DNA of 31,362 nucleotides, taken from Streptosporangiaceae bacterium (GTDB taxonomy: Bacteria; Actinomycetota; Actinomycetes; Streptosporangiales; Streptosporangiaceae). Below, piece by piece: positions 15,908 through 22,972 of this stretch. The translations under genes and the position numbers were made by a program. Position 1 is the stretch's first letter; the number at the start of each line of letters is the position of its first letter. The stretch lies in assembly GCA_030039095.1 (NCBI GenBank), contig JASHQP010000269.1, positions 1 to 31,362 of the forward strand, read 5' to 3'. The notes below the pieces were generated by a model. That model worked only from the letters and a program-made list of their open reading frames with translations. It had not been told where the DNA came from and searched no databases.

Positions 15908-16926
15908 CACCGGCGCCGCAGGGACGGGTCGAGCAGGGACGGCGGTGTATCCATTTTCTCTTGCGGGGCGAGGTCGGTGCCGGGGGCGACGATCTCGTCG
16001 ATCGCGTCCAGCACGCCGGGCGGCAGTACGGTGTCTGCTGCGGCGAGCTGGGAGCGCAGCTGGTCCGTCGTGCGCGGGCCGATGATGGCACTGGTCACGC
16101 CGGGGTGCGCGGTGATGAAGCCGAGCGCCAGCTGGATCATCGTCAGGCCGGCCTGGTCGGCGACTTTCGCCAGCCGCTCGACGGCTTCCAGCTTGGCGGC
16201 GTTGACGGGGATGGTGGTGTCGAAGCGCTGTGGCAAGACCTTCGAGCGGTAGCTGGTGATCTCCCGGTCGGCGCGGATAGCCCCGGTCAGCCAGCCTGAG
16301 GCCAGCGGCCCCCAGGTCAGCACGCCCATCCCGTACTCCTGGGTGACCGGGAGAACGTCGGACTCCACGCCGCGCTGCAGGATCGAGTAGGCGGGCTGCT
16401 CGGTGACGTACCGGCTCAGGTGGTTCTCCTTGGCGGCCCACTGGGCCTGCACGATGCGGTAGGGCGGGAAGGTGGAGGAGCCGAAGTAGCGGATCTTCCC
16501 GACACGCTGCAGGTCGGTCAGCGCCGACAGGGTCTCCTCGTCACCGGTACGCGGGTCCCAGCGGTGCACCTGGTACAGGTCGATGTGGTCGGTGCCGAGG
16601 CGGCGCAGGCTGTCATCCAGCGCGCGGAACAGCCAGTGCCGCGAGCTGCCCTGGTGGTTGAGCTGCTGGCCCATCGGCAGGCCCGCCATGGTGGCCAGCA
16701 CGATGTCGTCGCGGCGGCCGACGATGGCCTTGCCGACCATCTCCTCCGACTGGCCGGCGCTGTAGAAGTCGGCGGTGCTGATGAGGTTGATCCCCGCCTC
16801 GAGAGAGGCGTCGACAATGGCGGTGGCCTCGTCCTGGGTGGTGTGCCCGATGGCGCCGAAGTTCATCGCCCCGAGCACCAGCGAGCCGACCTGAAGGCCC
16901 GTGCGGCCCAAGGTTCGGTATTGCAT
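15907..16926 (-). CDS. aldo/keto reductase family protein with Met at the catalytic Lys position
   Basis: A 339-residue AKR TIM barrel. Of the catalytic tetrad, Asp53 and Tyr55 (TADFYSAGQSEE) and His121 (DLYQVHRWDP) are present. The block that should read VLATK reads DDIVLATMAGLPMG, giving Met80 where Lys is expected. The NADPH-binding C-terminus (AIIGPRTTDQLRSQLAA) is intact. Related AKRs reduce aldehydes or ketones with NADPH. Loss of the Lys should alter or weaken that chemistry. ATG 16926 has AGGAGGAAC upstream. A longer frame from 17250 overlaps the TetR gene and was rejected. It is co-operonic with the LLM gene and faces the TetR operator region. Confidence 0.9.
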   Translation of the reverse strand: MQYRTLGRTGLQVGSLVLGAMNFGAIGHTTQDEATAIVDASLEAGINLISTADFYSAGQSEEMVGKAIVGRRDDIVLATMAGLPMGQQLNHQGSSRHWLFRALDDSLRRLGTDHIDLYQVHRWDPRTGDEETLSALTDLQRVGKIRYFGSSTFPPYRIVQAQWAAKENHLSRYVTEQPAYSILQRGVESDVLPVTQEYGMGVLTWGPLASGWLTGAIRADREITSYRSKVLPQRFDTTIPVNAAKLEAVERLAKVADQAGLTMIQLALGFITAHPGVTSAIIGPRTTDQLRSQLAAADTVLPPGVLDAIDEIVAPGTDLAPQEKMDTPPSLLDPSLRRR

Positions 16927-17008
16927 GAGGTGTTCCTCCTGGACAGAGATGAGCCGGCGAAGCGCGCGGGTTGGCGCCGGCTTGCCTGATGTGGCATCCT
17001 GAAACAAG

Positions 17009-17054
17009 CGGAGCGTTGTTCCGCAACTAACAATACGGAGCATTGTTCCGTATT
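17009..17054. promoter_or_regulatory. double TetR-type operator in the AKR/tetR divergent region
   Basis: Two near-identical 15-mers, CGGAGCGTTGTTCCG (17009-17023) and CGGAGCATTGTTCCG (17036-17050), lie 27 bp apart. The second is extended into a longer inverted repeat, AATACGGA-7nt-TCCGTATT (17032-17054). It lies between divergent starts (16926 and 17084), so a TetR dimer pair could repress both directions. Confidence 0.75.
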
Positions 17055-17083
17055 GCAAGCTGGGAGACGGAGGTTTCCGCGCG

Positions 17084-17683
17084 ATGGCGGACCATGGCAG
17101 CAGGCCCCGGCCGAAGGCGCCGCGAAAGCGGGCCGACGCCCAGCGCAACGAGCAGGCACTGCTCGACGCCGCGGCGAAGGTATTCGTCGTCTCCGGCGTG
17201 GACGCCCCGGTGCGAGACATCGCCGCCGAGGCCGGCGTCGGGATGGGCACGATCTACCGCCACTTCCCGACCCGGGCCGAGCTCGTCATCGCCGTCTACC
17301 AGCATCAGGTCGACGCCACCGCCGAGGCAGGCCCGGCTCTGCTCGCCAGCGGCGACACCCCGCACGCCGCGCTGATGAAATGGGCCGACATGTTCGTCGA
17401 CTTCCTGACCACCAAGCACGGCCTGGCCGGCGCGCTGCATTCCGACAGCGCCCGCTTCCAGACCCTGCACGCCTACTTCCTTGACCGCCTCGTCCCCGTC
17501 TGCGCCCAGTTGCTCGACGCCGCCGTCGCCGCCGGTGAGATCAGCCCCGGCATGGACCCGCTCTCCCTGATGCACGGCATCGGCAACCTCTGCGTCGGCG
17601 CCGACAGTGACTCCGGCTACGACGCCCGCCGCCTGGTCCACCTGCTCATAGCCGGCCTCCTCCAGCCGGCCATGCAGCGGTAG
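17084..17683 (+). CDS. TetR/AcrR family transcriptional regulator
   Basis: A 199-residue regulator with an N-terminal HTH at about 20-65: LLDAAAKVFVVSGVDAPVRD, then IAAEAGVGMGTIYRHFPTRAEL. Its all-helical C-terminal ligand domain has the common actinomycete form (ALMKWADMFVDFLTTKHGLA). ATG 17084 follows GGAGG. It is divergent from the aldo/keto reductase-LLM operon, and the palindromes at 17009-17054 are likely its targets. The inducer is unknown. Confidence 0.92.
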   Translation: MADHGSRPRPKAPRKRADAQRNEQALLDAAAKVFVVSGVDAPVRDIAAEAGVGMGTIYRHFPTRAELVIAVYQHQVDATAEAGPALLASGDTPHAALMKWADMFVDFLTTKHGLAGALHSDSARFQTLHAYFLDRLVPVCAQLLDAAVAAGEISPGMDPLSLMHGIGNLCVGADSDSGYDARRLVHLLIAGLLQPAMQR

Positions 17684-17902
17684 GACCCCGGCCGTCCGGC
17701 AAGCGTCACATTTTCCCGAACCGCCGCCCTGGCCATCAGCGCACCTGTCTTCCCCGGCCGCTCCGCCCCGGAAAGACCAGGCGGGGCCGCCGCTTCTTCG
17801 CCGACTTCCCCGACCCCATGGTCCCTCCCGGCAGCGCTGTAGGACCACCTACGACAAGGACCCTCGCCCATTGCGGCTGCACGGCCGCCCGCGTTCCGCT
17901 CG

Positions 17903-18085
17903 GTGGCCTGGGTGACCTGGCGTCAGCAGCGCACGGCGCTTGCTGGTCTCGGCTTGCTGGCGGCGGCCCTGTCCACGTGGCTGGTGACTGAGGACTACGC
18001 CAGGGCAGCCCTGCAACGCGGCCTGCCGACAGCGACTAAGGATGAGGTTGAGCGCCTTGTCGAGGCGCGCATGAGCCGGGCCTAG
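17903..18085 (+). CDS. short hypothetical, possible N-terminal remnant of an ABC permease
   Basis: A 60-residue frame from GTG 17903. It begins MAWVTWRQQRTALAGLGLL, with one hydrophobic segment (about 11-28), and ends in a charged helix. The WVTWRQ start followed by a membrane helix resembles actinomycete ABC-2-like permeases, which are far longer. It may be a truncated copy or a chance frame. No ribosome site is obvious. The preceding 17684-17902 holds no recognisable gene. Confidence 0.3.
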   Translation: MAWVTWRQQRTALAGLGLLAAALSTWLVTEDYARAALQRGLPTATKDEVERLVEARMSRA

Positions 18086-18120
18086 CGCGCCCGGCTGATG
18101 GACCGATGGCGGACGATCTT

Positions 18121-18152
18121 CAGGCCAGTTCCAAGATCTGGAAACTGGCCTG
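18121..18152 (-). terminator. hairpin downstream of the tRNA cluster
   Basis: A long stem CAGGCCAGTT/AACTGGCCTG extends inwards to TCCA/TGGA with one bulge and a short GATC-containing loop. It lies 14 nt past the encoded CCA of tRNA-Val on the transcribed strand. It lacks a U-tract, as actinomycete terminators often do. Confidence 0.55.
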
Positions 18153-18165
18153 TGACCTGCGGGTT

Positions 18166-18240
18166 TGGTGGGCGCTACAAGATTTGAACTTGTGACCTCT
18201 TCCGTGTCAGGGAAGCGCTCTCCCACTGAGCTAAGCGCCC
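18166..18240 (-). tRNA. tRNA-Val (anticodon GAC)
   Basis: A 72-nt cloverleaf (18169-18240) plus encoded CCA (18166-18168). The acceptor stem GGGCGCT pairs with AGCGCCC, the D-loop is TAGCTCAGTGGGAGAGC, the anticodon stem is CTTCC/GGAAG with loop CTGACAC, and the T-arm contains GTTCAAAT. It lies one base downstream of tRNA-Cys. Confidence 0.95.
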
Positions 18241-18241
18241 G

Positions 18242-18313
18242 AGGCGGAAGCGGGAATCGAACCCGCGTACAGGGCTTTGCAGGCCCTTGCCTAAGCCACT
18301 CGGCCATTCCGCC
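18242..18313 (-). tRNA. tRNA-Cys (anticodon GCA)
   Basis: A 72-nt cloverleaf. The acceptor stem GGCGGAA pairs with TTCCGCC, and the anticodon stem AGGGC/GCCCT has loop CTGCAAA. The discriminator is U, as expected for Cys, and the T-arm has GGGTTCGATTCCC. CCA is not encoded. It is separated from tRNA-Val by a single base, so processing must cut between them precisely. Confidence 0.95.
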
Positions 18314-18399
18314 AAAGGAGAACCCCCATGGGAGCCCGCCGCTGGTACCGAAGAGCCGTGCGGACCGTCGGCTCGCGGGGACGGCGTCCGGCACCTCCG

Positions 18400-18472
18400 A
18401 GCGGACGACGGGATTCGAACCCGCGACCCTCACCTTGGCAAGGTGATGCTCTACCAGCTGAGCCACGTCCGC
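18400..18472 (-). tRNA. tRNA-Gly (anticodon GCC)
   Basis: A 73-nt cloverleaf. The acceptor stem GCGGACG pairs with CGTCCGC, and the anticodon stem TCACC/GGTGA has loop TTGCCAA. The T-arm is GGGTTCGAATCCC and the discriminator is U. CCA is not encoded. It is the first gene of the Gly-Cys-Val cluster on this strand. Confidence 0.95.
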
Positions 18473-18590
18473 ACGCGCCGGGCATCGCCGGCGTGCGTTT
18501 CAGAACTGTAGCCGATCCTGGTCCGGCAGCAAACTCAACATCCCCCGGAACGAGGGTGTTCCGGCCGCCGGGGCAACCGGGTTCCGGCGG

Positions 18591-19052
18591 TCAGAGCAGC
18601 CGGCCGACCTGCTCGGCGTAGAACGTCACACCACTGACGTGCTCGGCGATCTGGCGCAGGGTCCAGGCCTCGCCGCGGGGTGCGTCCCAGGCTTCCGGCC
18701 CCGCCATCTCGTAGCGCAGCAGGTAGCAACGGGCCAGCCGGCGCAGCCGGGACCGTGCCTCGTCGTAGTCGAGTTCGGTGAACCTGGCCCAGTCCGAGTC
18801 CAGGGTCACCATCCGGCCGTGCCACTCGTCCGGCACCGGCTCGGCGCCGGCCAGCAAGGCCTCGATCTCGTGCAGGTGGTCGATCAGGTGGTCGGTGATG
18901 CGGCGGATGGCCTTGTGCGGGGCCCAGGTGCTGGGCAGATCGTCGATGATGCGCGCTATCGGCCTGCCGTCCCAGGCGTGCCAGGTCAGGGCCAGGTCCA
19001 GGCACTGGTCCACGCTGGTGACGACGGCGGCTGCGGGGTTCTGGTCGGTCAT
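18591..19052 (-). CDS. DinB-like four-helix-bundle protein
   Basis: A 153-residue protein starting at ATG 19052. Four predicted helices include VDQCLDLALTWHAWDGRPIA, HKAIRRITDHLIDHLHEIEA and TLRQIAEHVSGVTFYAEQVG. His residues in WHAWD, DHLIDHLHE and AEHV are placed like the metal triad of the DinB/YfiT superfamily. Members are often metal-dependent thiol transferases or hydrolases. It is divergent from an ArsR-type gene with 42 bp between starts, so it is the likely regulatory target. A much longer open frame to 20783 on this strand is antisense to the ArsR and hutH genes. Confidence 0.8.
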   Translation of the reverse strand: MTDQNPAAAVVTSVDQCLDLALTWHAWDGRPIARIIDDLPSTWAPHKAIRRITDHLIDHLHEIEALLAGAEPVPDEWHGRMVTLDSDWARFTELDYDEARSRLRRLARCYLLRYEMAGPEAWDAPRGEAWTLRQIAEHVSGVTFYAEQVGRLL

Positions 19053-19054
19053 GC

Positions 19055-19092
19055 TTCGATCCTGGTCGAAGAATAGTTGGGTTACGGTCGAA
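19055..19092. promoter_or_regulatory. operator-like repeats between dinB-like and arsR-like genes
   Basis: GGTCGAA occurs at 19064-19070 and again at 19086-19092, 22 bp apart (two helical turns). The first copy is part of the inverted repeat TTCGA-6nt-TCGAA (19055-19070). The 42-bp region between the divergent starts consists almost wholly of this, consistent with a repressor site covering both. Confidence 0.55.
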
Positions 19093-19094
19093 AT

Positions 19095-19829
19095 ATGTCT
19101 GCAGCGAACGGCACCAGGACTCCCAGCGGCTACGGCGCGGACATCGCGCCGGTGGCGGCGCTCATGGCCGACCCGGCCCGGGCGACGATGCTCGGTGCCC
19201 TGCTGAGCGGGCATCCCCTGGCGGCGGGCGAGCTCAGCCAGATCGCCGGGGTCAGCCCGGCCACGGCGAGCGCGCACCTCGGCAAGCTGCTCGACGGCGG
19301 CATGGTGGCCGTGACCCGGCAGGGCAGGCACCGTTACTACAGCCTGGCCGGGCACGAGATCGCGACCGTGCTCGAGGCGATATCCGAGATCAGCCCCGTC
19401 ACGCCGGTGCGCAGCCTGCGCCAGTCCCGGGAGGCCGAGGCTCTCGCCCAGGCCAGGACCTGCTACGACCATCTCGCCGGCCGGGCCGGGGTGGCACTCC
19501 TCGACGCGTTGCTCCAGGATCGGATCCTCACCGGGAGCGGCACGGGGAAGGACGCCGCGTATCAGGTGACCGCGGATGGGGCGGGCACGCTGGAAGAGTT
19601 CGGCGTCAACCTGGCGGAGCTCAGCCGGTCCCGGCGGCGTTTCGCGGGGGCCTGCCTGGACTGGACGCAGCGACGTCCGCACCTGAACGGGGCGCTCGGC
19701 GCCGCGGTCACGGCCCGGCTGCTCGAGCTTGGCTGGATCGAGTACGGGCCGTCCAAGCGCGCGGTGAAGGTGACCGGGCCGGGCCGGGACGGGCTCGCCG
19801 CCACGTTCGGCTGGTCGCTGCCGGACTGA
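19095..19829 (+). CDS. ArsR-type winged-helix transcriptional regulator
   Basis: A 244-residue protein with an ArsR-like HTH at about 15-95: VAALMADPARATMLGALLSG, then LSQIAGVSPATASAHLGKLL and wing VAVTRQGRHRYYSL. The remaining 150 residues are a helical C-terminal extension seen in longer ArsR-like proteins of actinomycetes (CLDWTQRRPHLNGALGAAVT). No metal-binding Cys cluster is evident, so it is not a classical metal sensor. ATG 19095 has no ribosome site and lies 2 nt after an operator repeat, so a leaderless transcript is possible. It is divergent from the DinB-like gene. Confidence 0.88.
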   Translation: MSAANGTRTPSGYGADIAPVAALMADPARATMLGALLSGHPLAAGELSQIAGVSPATASAHLGKLLDGGMVAVTRQGRHRYYSLAGHEIATVLEAISEISPVTPVRSLRQSREAEALAQARTCYDHLAGRAGVALLDALLQDRILTGSGTGKDAAYQVTADGAGTLEEFGVNLAELSRSRRRFAGACLDWTQRRPHLNGALGAAVTARLLELGWIEYGPSKRAVKVTGPGRDGLAATFGWSLPD

Positions 19830-19872
19830 AATCCGTCCCACGGCCCGCTGGCACCGTACCGAGCTTCGTGAA

Positions 19873-19910
19873 TGTACCGATTGACGGGTCAAGGCCCGTC
19901 GTTTGGTACA
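19873..19910. repeat. 38-nt near-perfect inverted repeat
   Basis: TGTACC (19873-19878) pairs with GGTACA (19905-19910), and GACGGG (19883-19888) with CCCGTC (19895-19900). They are joined by GATT/GTTT, which is mostly pairable, around a 6-nt loop. It lies 44 nt after the ArsR-like stop and has no T-run. It may be a terminator, a binding site or a mobile palindromic repeat. Confidence 0.6.
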
Positions 19911-19952
19911 CCCATGCCAAGGGTGCCGGTGCGGCGCCCGCGGGACGGGGGC

Positions 19953-20017
19953 CAAGAGGCGCCAGCGGGCCGGGGCAAGAGGCGCCAGCGGGCCAGGGCA
20001 AGAGGCGCCAGCGGGCC
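19953..20017. repeat. 23-bp tandem repeat, 2.8 copies
   Basis: Units start at 19953, 19976 and 19999. Each contains CAAGAGGCGCCAGCGGGCC, with only the base or bases after this core varying. It lies 60 nt before the hutH start, inside a frame that remains open in both directions. I see it as a non-coding minisatellite. Confidence 0.85.
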
Positions 20018-20075
20018 GGACCGAGCCATTGCCGGTGCTGGGCTCACCCGGGCGGGAAGTGGCAGGCTGGCAGGC

Positions 20076-21614
20076 ATGCGAACTGTGATCGTCGATGGCG
20101 ACGCGCTCAGCGTGCAGGATGTGATCGATGTCGGCCGCGGCGACGCCCGCGCCGAGCTCGGGCCCGGCGTGCCGGACCGGATGGAGGCCAGCCGCCGCGT
20201 GGTCGCCGACGCGATCGCGGGCGACGCGCCGGTCTACGGCGTGAACACCGGGTTCGGCGCGCTCGCGGACACCAGCGTGGGGGAGCAGGACCTCAGGCGG
20301 CTGCAGCGCGCGATCATCGTCTCGCACGCGGCGGGGACCGGCGAGCCCCTCGGCGACGAGGCGGTGCGGGCGATCCTGCTGCTGCGGGCCCGGACGCTCG
20401 CCGCGGGCTACTCCGGCGTCCGCGCGGAACTCCCGCGCCGCCTGCTCCAGCTGCTCGACCTGGATCTGCTCCCGGTCGTGCCGGGCAAGGGCTCCGTCGG
20501 CGCGTCGGGCGACCTGGCCCAGCTCGCCCACCTCGCGCAGCCGCTGATCGGCGAGGGCAGGCTGCGCGCGCCCGGCGACGGCCCCGGCGGCCGCCCGGCA
20601 GCGGAGGTTCTCGAGGAGCACGGGATCGAGCCGCTGGAGCTCGCGCCCAAAGAGGGACTTTCGCTGGTCAACGGGACCGAACCGATGCAGGCCCTGCTCG
20701 CGTTCTCGGTACATGAGGCCGCGCTGCTGGTACAAGCCGCGGACGTCGCTTGCGCGCTGTCGGTGGAGGCGCTTCTCGGCCACGACCGCCCGTACGACGA
20801 GCGGGTGCAGGCGCTCCGCCCGCAGCCGGGCCAGCTCGACAGCGCCGCCAACCTGCGCGCTCTGCTAGCCGGCTCGGCGCTGATGGCCAGCCACCGCACC
20901 AGCAGGCACGCGGTGCAGGACGCCTACTGTCTGCGGTGCGCGCCGCAGGTGCACGGCGCCGTGCGTGACGTGCTCGGCTTCGCCCGCGGGGTGCTGGAGA
21001 CCGAGCTCGGCTCCGTGGTCGACAACCCTGTGATCGCCGCCGACGGCGAGGTGATGATCAGCGGCAACTTCCACGGCGAGCCGCTGGCGTTCGCCGCGGA
21101 CATGCTCGCGATGGCGCTGTCCGAGCTGGCCAGCATCAGCGAGCGCCGCGTCGACCGGATGCTGGACCCGGCGTTCTCGCGGGGGCTGCCGCCGTTCCTG
21201 GCACCGCACGCGGGCACGAACTCCGGCTACATGCTCGCCCAGTACACCGCCGCGTCGCTGGTCAGCGAAAACAAGGTGCTCGCGCACCCGGCGAGCGTGG
21301 ACACCATCCCCACCTCCGGCAAGCAGGAAGATCACGTGTCCATGGGCTGGACCGCGGTGCGCAAGCTGCGCGACGTTGCCGCGAACGTCCGCACCTGCCT
21401 GGCCGTGGAGATCCTCTGCGCGGCGCAGGGCATCGACCTGCGCGCGGACATCGCCCCGCCCAGCGCCGCGAGCGCCGCCGCGCACGCGACCGTCCGCACC
21501 CATGTGCCGCCGATGGATACGGACAGGGAAGTAGCCACCCAGATAACCGCCCTGAACGCGGCGCTGCGGGAAATCTGCGCCGCGGCGGCTGGACAATGCG
21601 GCGGGCTGCGCTAA
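20076..21614 (+). CDS. hutH: histidine ammonia-lyase
   Basis: A 512-residue MIO-type ammonia-lyase of normal HutH length. The MIO triad Ala143-Ser144-Gly145 lies in GSVGASGDLAQLAHLA. Tyr54 (VYGVNTGFG) and His84 (IIVSHAAGTGEP) are conserved. HutH-type blocks QDAYCLRCAPQVHGA, NFHGEPLAFA and TSGKQEDHVSMG favour histidine over phenylalanine or tyrosine. It converts L-histidine to trans-urocanate and ammonia, the first step of histidine use. ATG 20076 was chosen because the 68 residues before it (frame open to 19872) are the translated tandem repeat. No hutU, hutI or hutG is adjacent, as often in actinomycetes. Confidence 0.92.
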   Translation: MRTVIVDGDALSVQDVIDVGRGDARAELGPGVPDRMEASRRVVADAIAGDAPVYGVNTGFGALADTSVGEQDLRRLQRAIIVSHAAGTGEPLGDEAVRAILLLRARTLAAGYSGVRAELPRRLLQLLDLDLLPVVPGKGSVGASGDLAQLAHLAQPLIGEGRLRAPGDGPGGRPAAEVLEEHGIEPLELAPKEGLSLVNGTEPMQALLAFSVHEAALLVQAADVACALSVEALLGHDRPYDERVQALRPQPGQLDSAANLRALLAGSALMASHRTSRHAVQDAYCLRCAPQVHGAVRDVLGFARGVLETELGSVVDNPVIAADGEVMISGNFHGEPLAFAADMLAMALSELASISERRVDRMLDPAFSRGLPPFLAPHAGTNSGYMLAQYTAASLVSENKVLAHPASVDTIPTSGKQEDHVSMGWTAVRKLRDVAANVRTCLAVEILCAAQGIDLRADIAPPSAASAAAHATVRTHVPPMDTDREVATQITALNAALREICAAAAGQCGGLR

Positions 21615-21624
21615 CGTCTTCCCC

Positions 21625-22449
21625 GTGGCTGTATGGATCAACGGGACTCTGGTTCCCGACGATGAGGCAAGGATCTCGGTCTTCGATCACGGGCTGGTAA
21701 CCGGCGACGGGGTGTTCGAGACCATCAAGGTGGTCAATGGCGTCCCGTTCGCGCTGACCCGGCACCTGGCGAGGCTGGGCCGGTCGGCGGCCGGGCTCGG
21801 CCTGGCAGCGCCCGACCTGGATGCGATCAGAGCCGGCGCGATGGCCGCGATCGACGCGTCGGACAAGCTGGAACTGGCCCGGATGCGGATCACCGTGACC
21901 GGCGGCATCGCTCCGCTCGGCTCGGAGCGCGGCGGTTCCCCGGTGACCGCGATCGTGGCCCTCGGCGCGGCGAAGGCGCCCGCGCCCTCGGTCGACGTGG
22001 TGACCGTGCCCTGGCCGCGCAACACCCGCGGCGCGCTGTCCGGCCTGAAGACGACCTCCTACGGGGAGAACGTCCGGGCGCTCGCGTACGCGGTCGAGCA
22101 CGGCGGCAGCGAGGCGATCTTCCCGAACACCGCCGGGGAACTGTGCGAGGGCACCGGCTCGAACGTGTTCATCGTTTCCGAGGGCCGGCTCGTCACGCCG
22201 CCGCTGTCGGGCGGCTGCCTGGCGGGCGTGACCAGGGCTCTGGTCATCGAATGGTCGGGCGCGTCCGAGCAGGATGTGCCGCTGTCGGCGCTGGCCGACG
22301 CGGACGAAGCATTCCTTACCGGGACAACCAGGGACGTGCAGCCAATCCGCGCCGTGGACGGGCGGGTGCTCCCCGCTGCCCCGGGTCCGGTGACCAGAAA
22401 GGCCGCCGAGGTGTTCGCCATGCGCGCGGCCGAGTCTCCTGACCCGTAA
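21625..22449 (+). CDS. class IV PLP aminotransferase/lyase (aminodeoxychorismate lyase-like)
   Basis: A 274-residue fold-type IV PLP protein. It begins with WINGTLVPDDEARISVFDHG and GDGVFETIKV. The PLP Lys is K142 in SGLKTTSYGENV, and the conserved Glu175 lies in CEGTGSNVFIV. LTGTTRDVQPI near the C-terminus binds the cofactor phosphate. The family includes 4-amino-4-deoxychorismate lyase (PabC, folate synthesis), branched-chain aminotransferase and D-amino acid transaminase. Its size and context favour a PabC-like annotation, but substrate is not decided by sequence. GTG 21625 starts 10 nt after hutH, probably in one transcript. Confidence 0.85.
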   Translation: MAVWINGTLVPDDEARISVFDHGLVTGDGVFETIKVVNGVPFALTRHLARLGRSAAGLGLAAPDLDAIRAGAMAAIDASDKLELARMRITVTGGIAPLGSERGGSPVTAIVALGAAKAPAPSVDVVTVPWPRNTRGALSGLKTTSYGENVRALAYAVEHGGSEAIFPNTAGELCEGTGSNVFIVSEGRLVTPPLSGGCLAGVTRALVIEWSGASEQDVPLSALADADEAFLTGTTRDVQPIRAVDGRVLPAAPGPVTRKAAEVFAMRAAESPDP

Positions 22450-22549
22450 TAGGCCCGAATTGGCCGACCTCGGCTAGCTGAGCCCTTCATCCACCGAACG
22501 TGCCTCGTGCCGTAAAGATCCACTTAGGGTCTAAACGGCATTTAGGCGC

Positions 22550-22972
22550 TCAGGCGCGCCAGAGCAGTTCGTCGAGTTCGCCGTCGATGTTGATGAAGTC
22601 GCTCTCACAGCCAGCGGCAATAAGGCCGTATGTCCTGTTCAGGAAGTCGGCGATCGAGATCATCGGCGCCTCGAAGTGCGCCTGGCCGAATGGCGAGGAC
22701 AGTGCGATGTTCAGGACGGCGATGCCGTGGACCTCACCCGGCCACACCTGGACGTCGCCCTCGCCTGTCGGTCCGCCGAGACCCGCGGACAGCAGGTCCC
22801 TCGAGAAGATCCACTCGACCGGATCGTCGGTGCCGACATGGAATGCCATGCGTATCGCGTAAGGGTCGCCGGCGCTGTAGCAGAGGCTGGCCACGAGCGG
22901 GACAGCCCCGTGCTCGGGGACTACAAGACTGAGCCCGAGCTCAGCTGAGACGGTAGCGCCGGTGTTCATCAT
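22550..22972 (-). CDS. ssgB: SsgA-like sporulation/cell division regulator (SsgB type)
   Basis: A 140-residue protein of the actinomycete-specific SALP family, at full family length. Recognisable blocks are LVVPEHGAVPLVASLCYSAG, DPYAIRMAFHVGT, VEWIFSRDLL, GEGDVQVWPG and LNIALSSPFGQAHFEAP. SsgB-type proteins help place FtsZ at future septa during sporulation-specific division. Two consecutive ATGs (22972, 22969) could start it. A tiny ATG-4-codon frame overlaps just upstream. The acidic C-terminus (FINIDGELDELLWRA) fits SsgB. It stands alone, convergent with the class IV PLP gene, and has a long upstream region. The exact SALP subgroup is my best guess. Confidence 0.85.
   Translation of the reverse strand: MMNTGATVSAELGLSLVVPEHGAVPLVASLCYSAGDPYAIRMAFHVGTDDPVEWIFSRDLLSAGLGGPTGEGDVQVWPGEVHGIAVLNIALSSPFGQAHFEAPMISIADFLNRTYGLIAAGCESDFINIDGELDELLWRA

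Noticed and set aside
14966..16252. 428-codon plus-strand frame
   Set aside because: It lies antisense to both the LLM and aldo/keto reductase genes, whose motifs and coupled starts are clear.
18165..18446. Plus-strand frame beginning MVGATRFELVTSSVSGK
   Set aside because: This peptide is the well-known translation artefact of antisense tRNA genes. The region encodes tRNA-Val, tRNA-Cys and tRNA-Gly.
18591..20783. 730-codon open frame on the minus strand
   Set aside because: Only its last 153 codons are a recognisable protein (DinB-like). The rest is antisense to the ArsR-like and hutH genes and to the 23-bp repeats, and is Arg/Gly/Ala rich as expected from GC-rich shadows.
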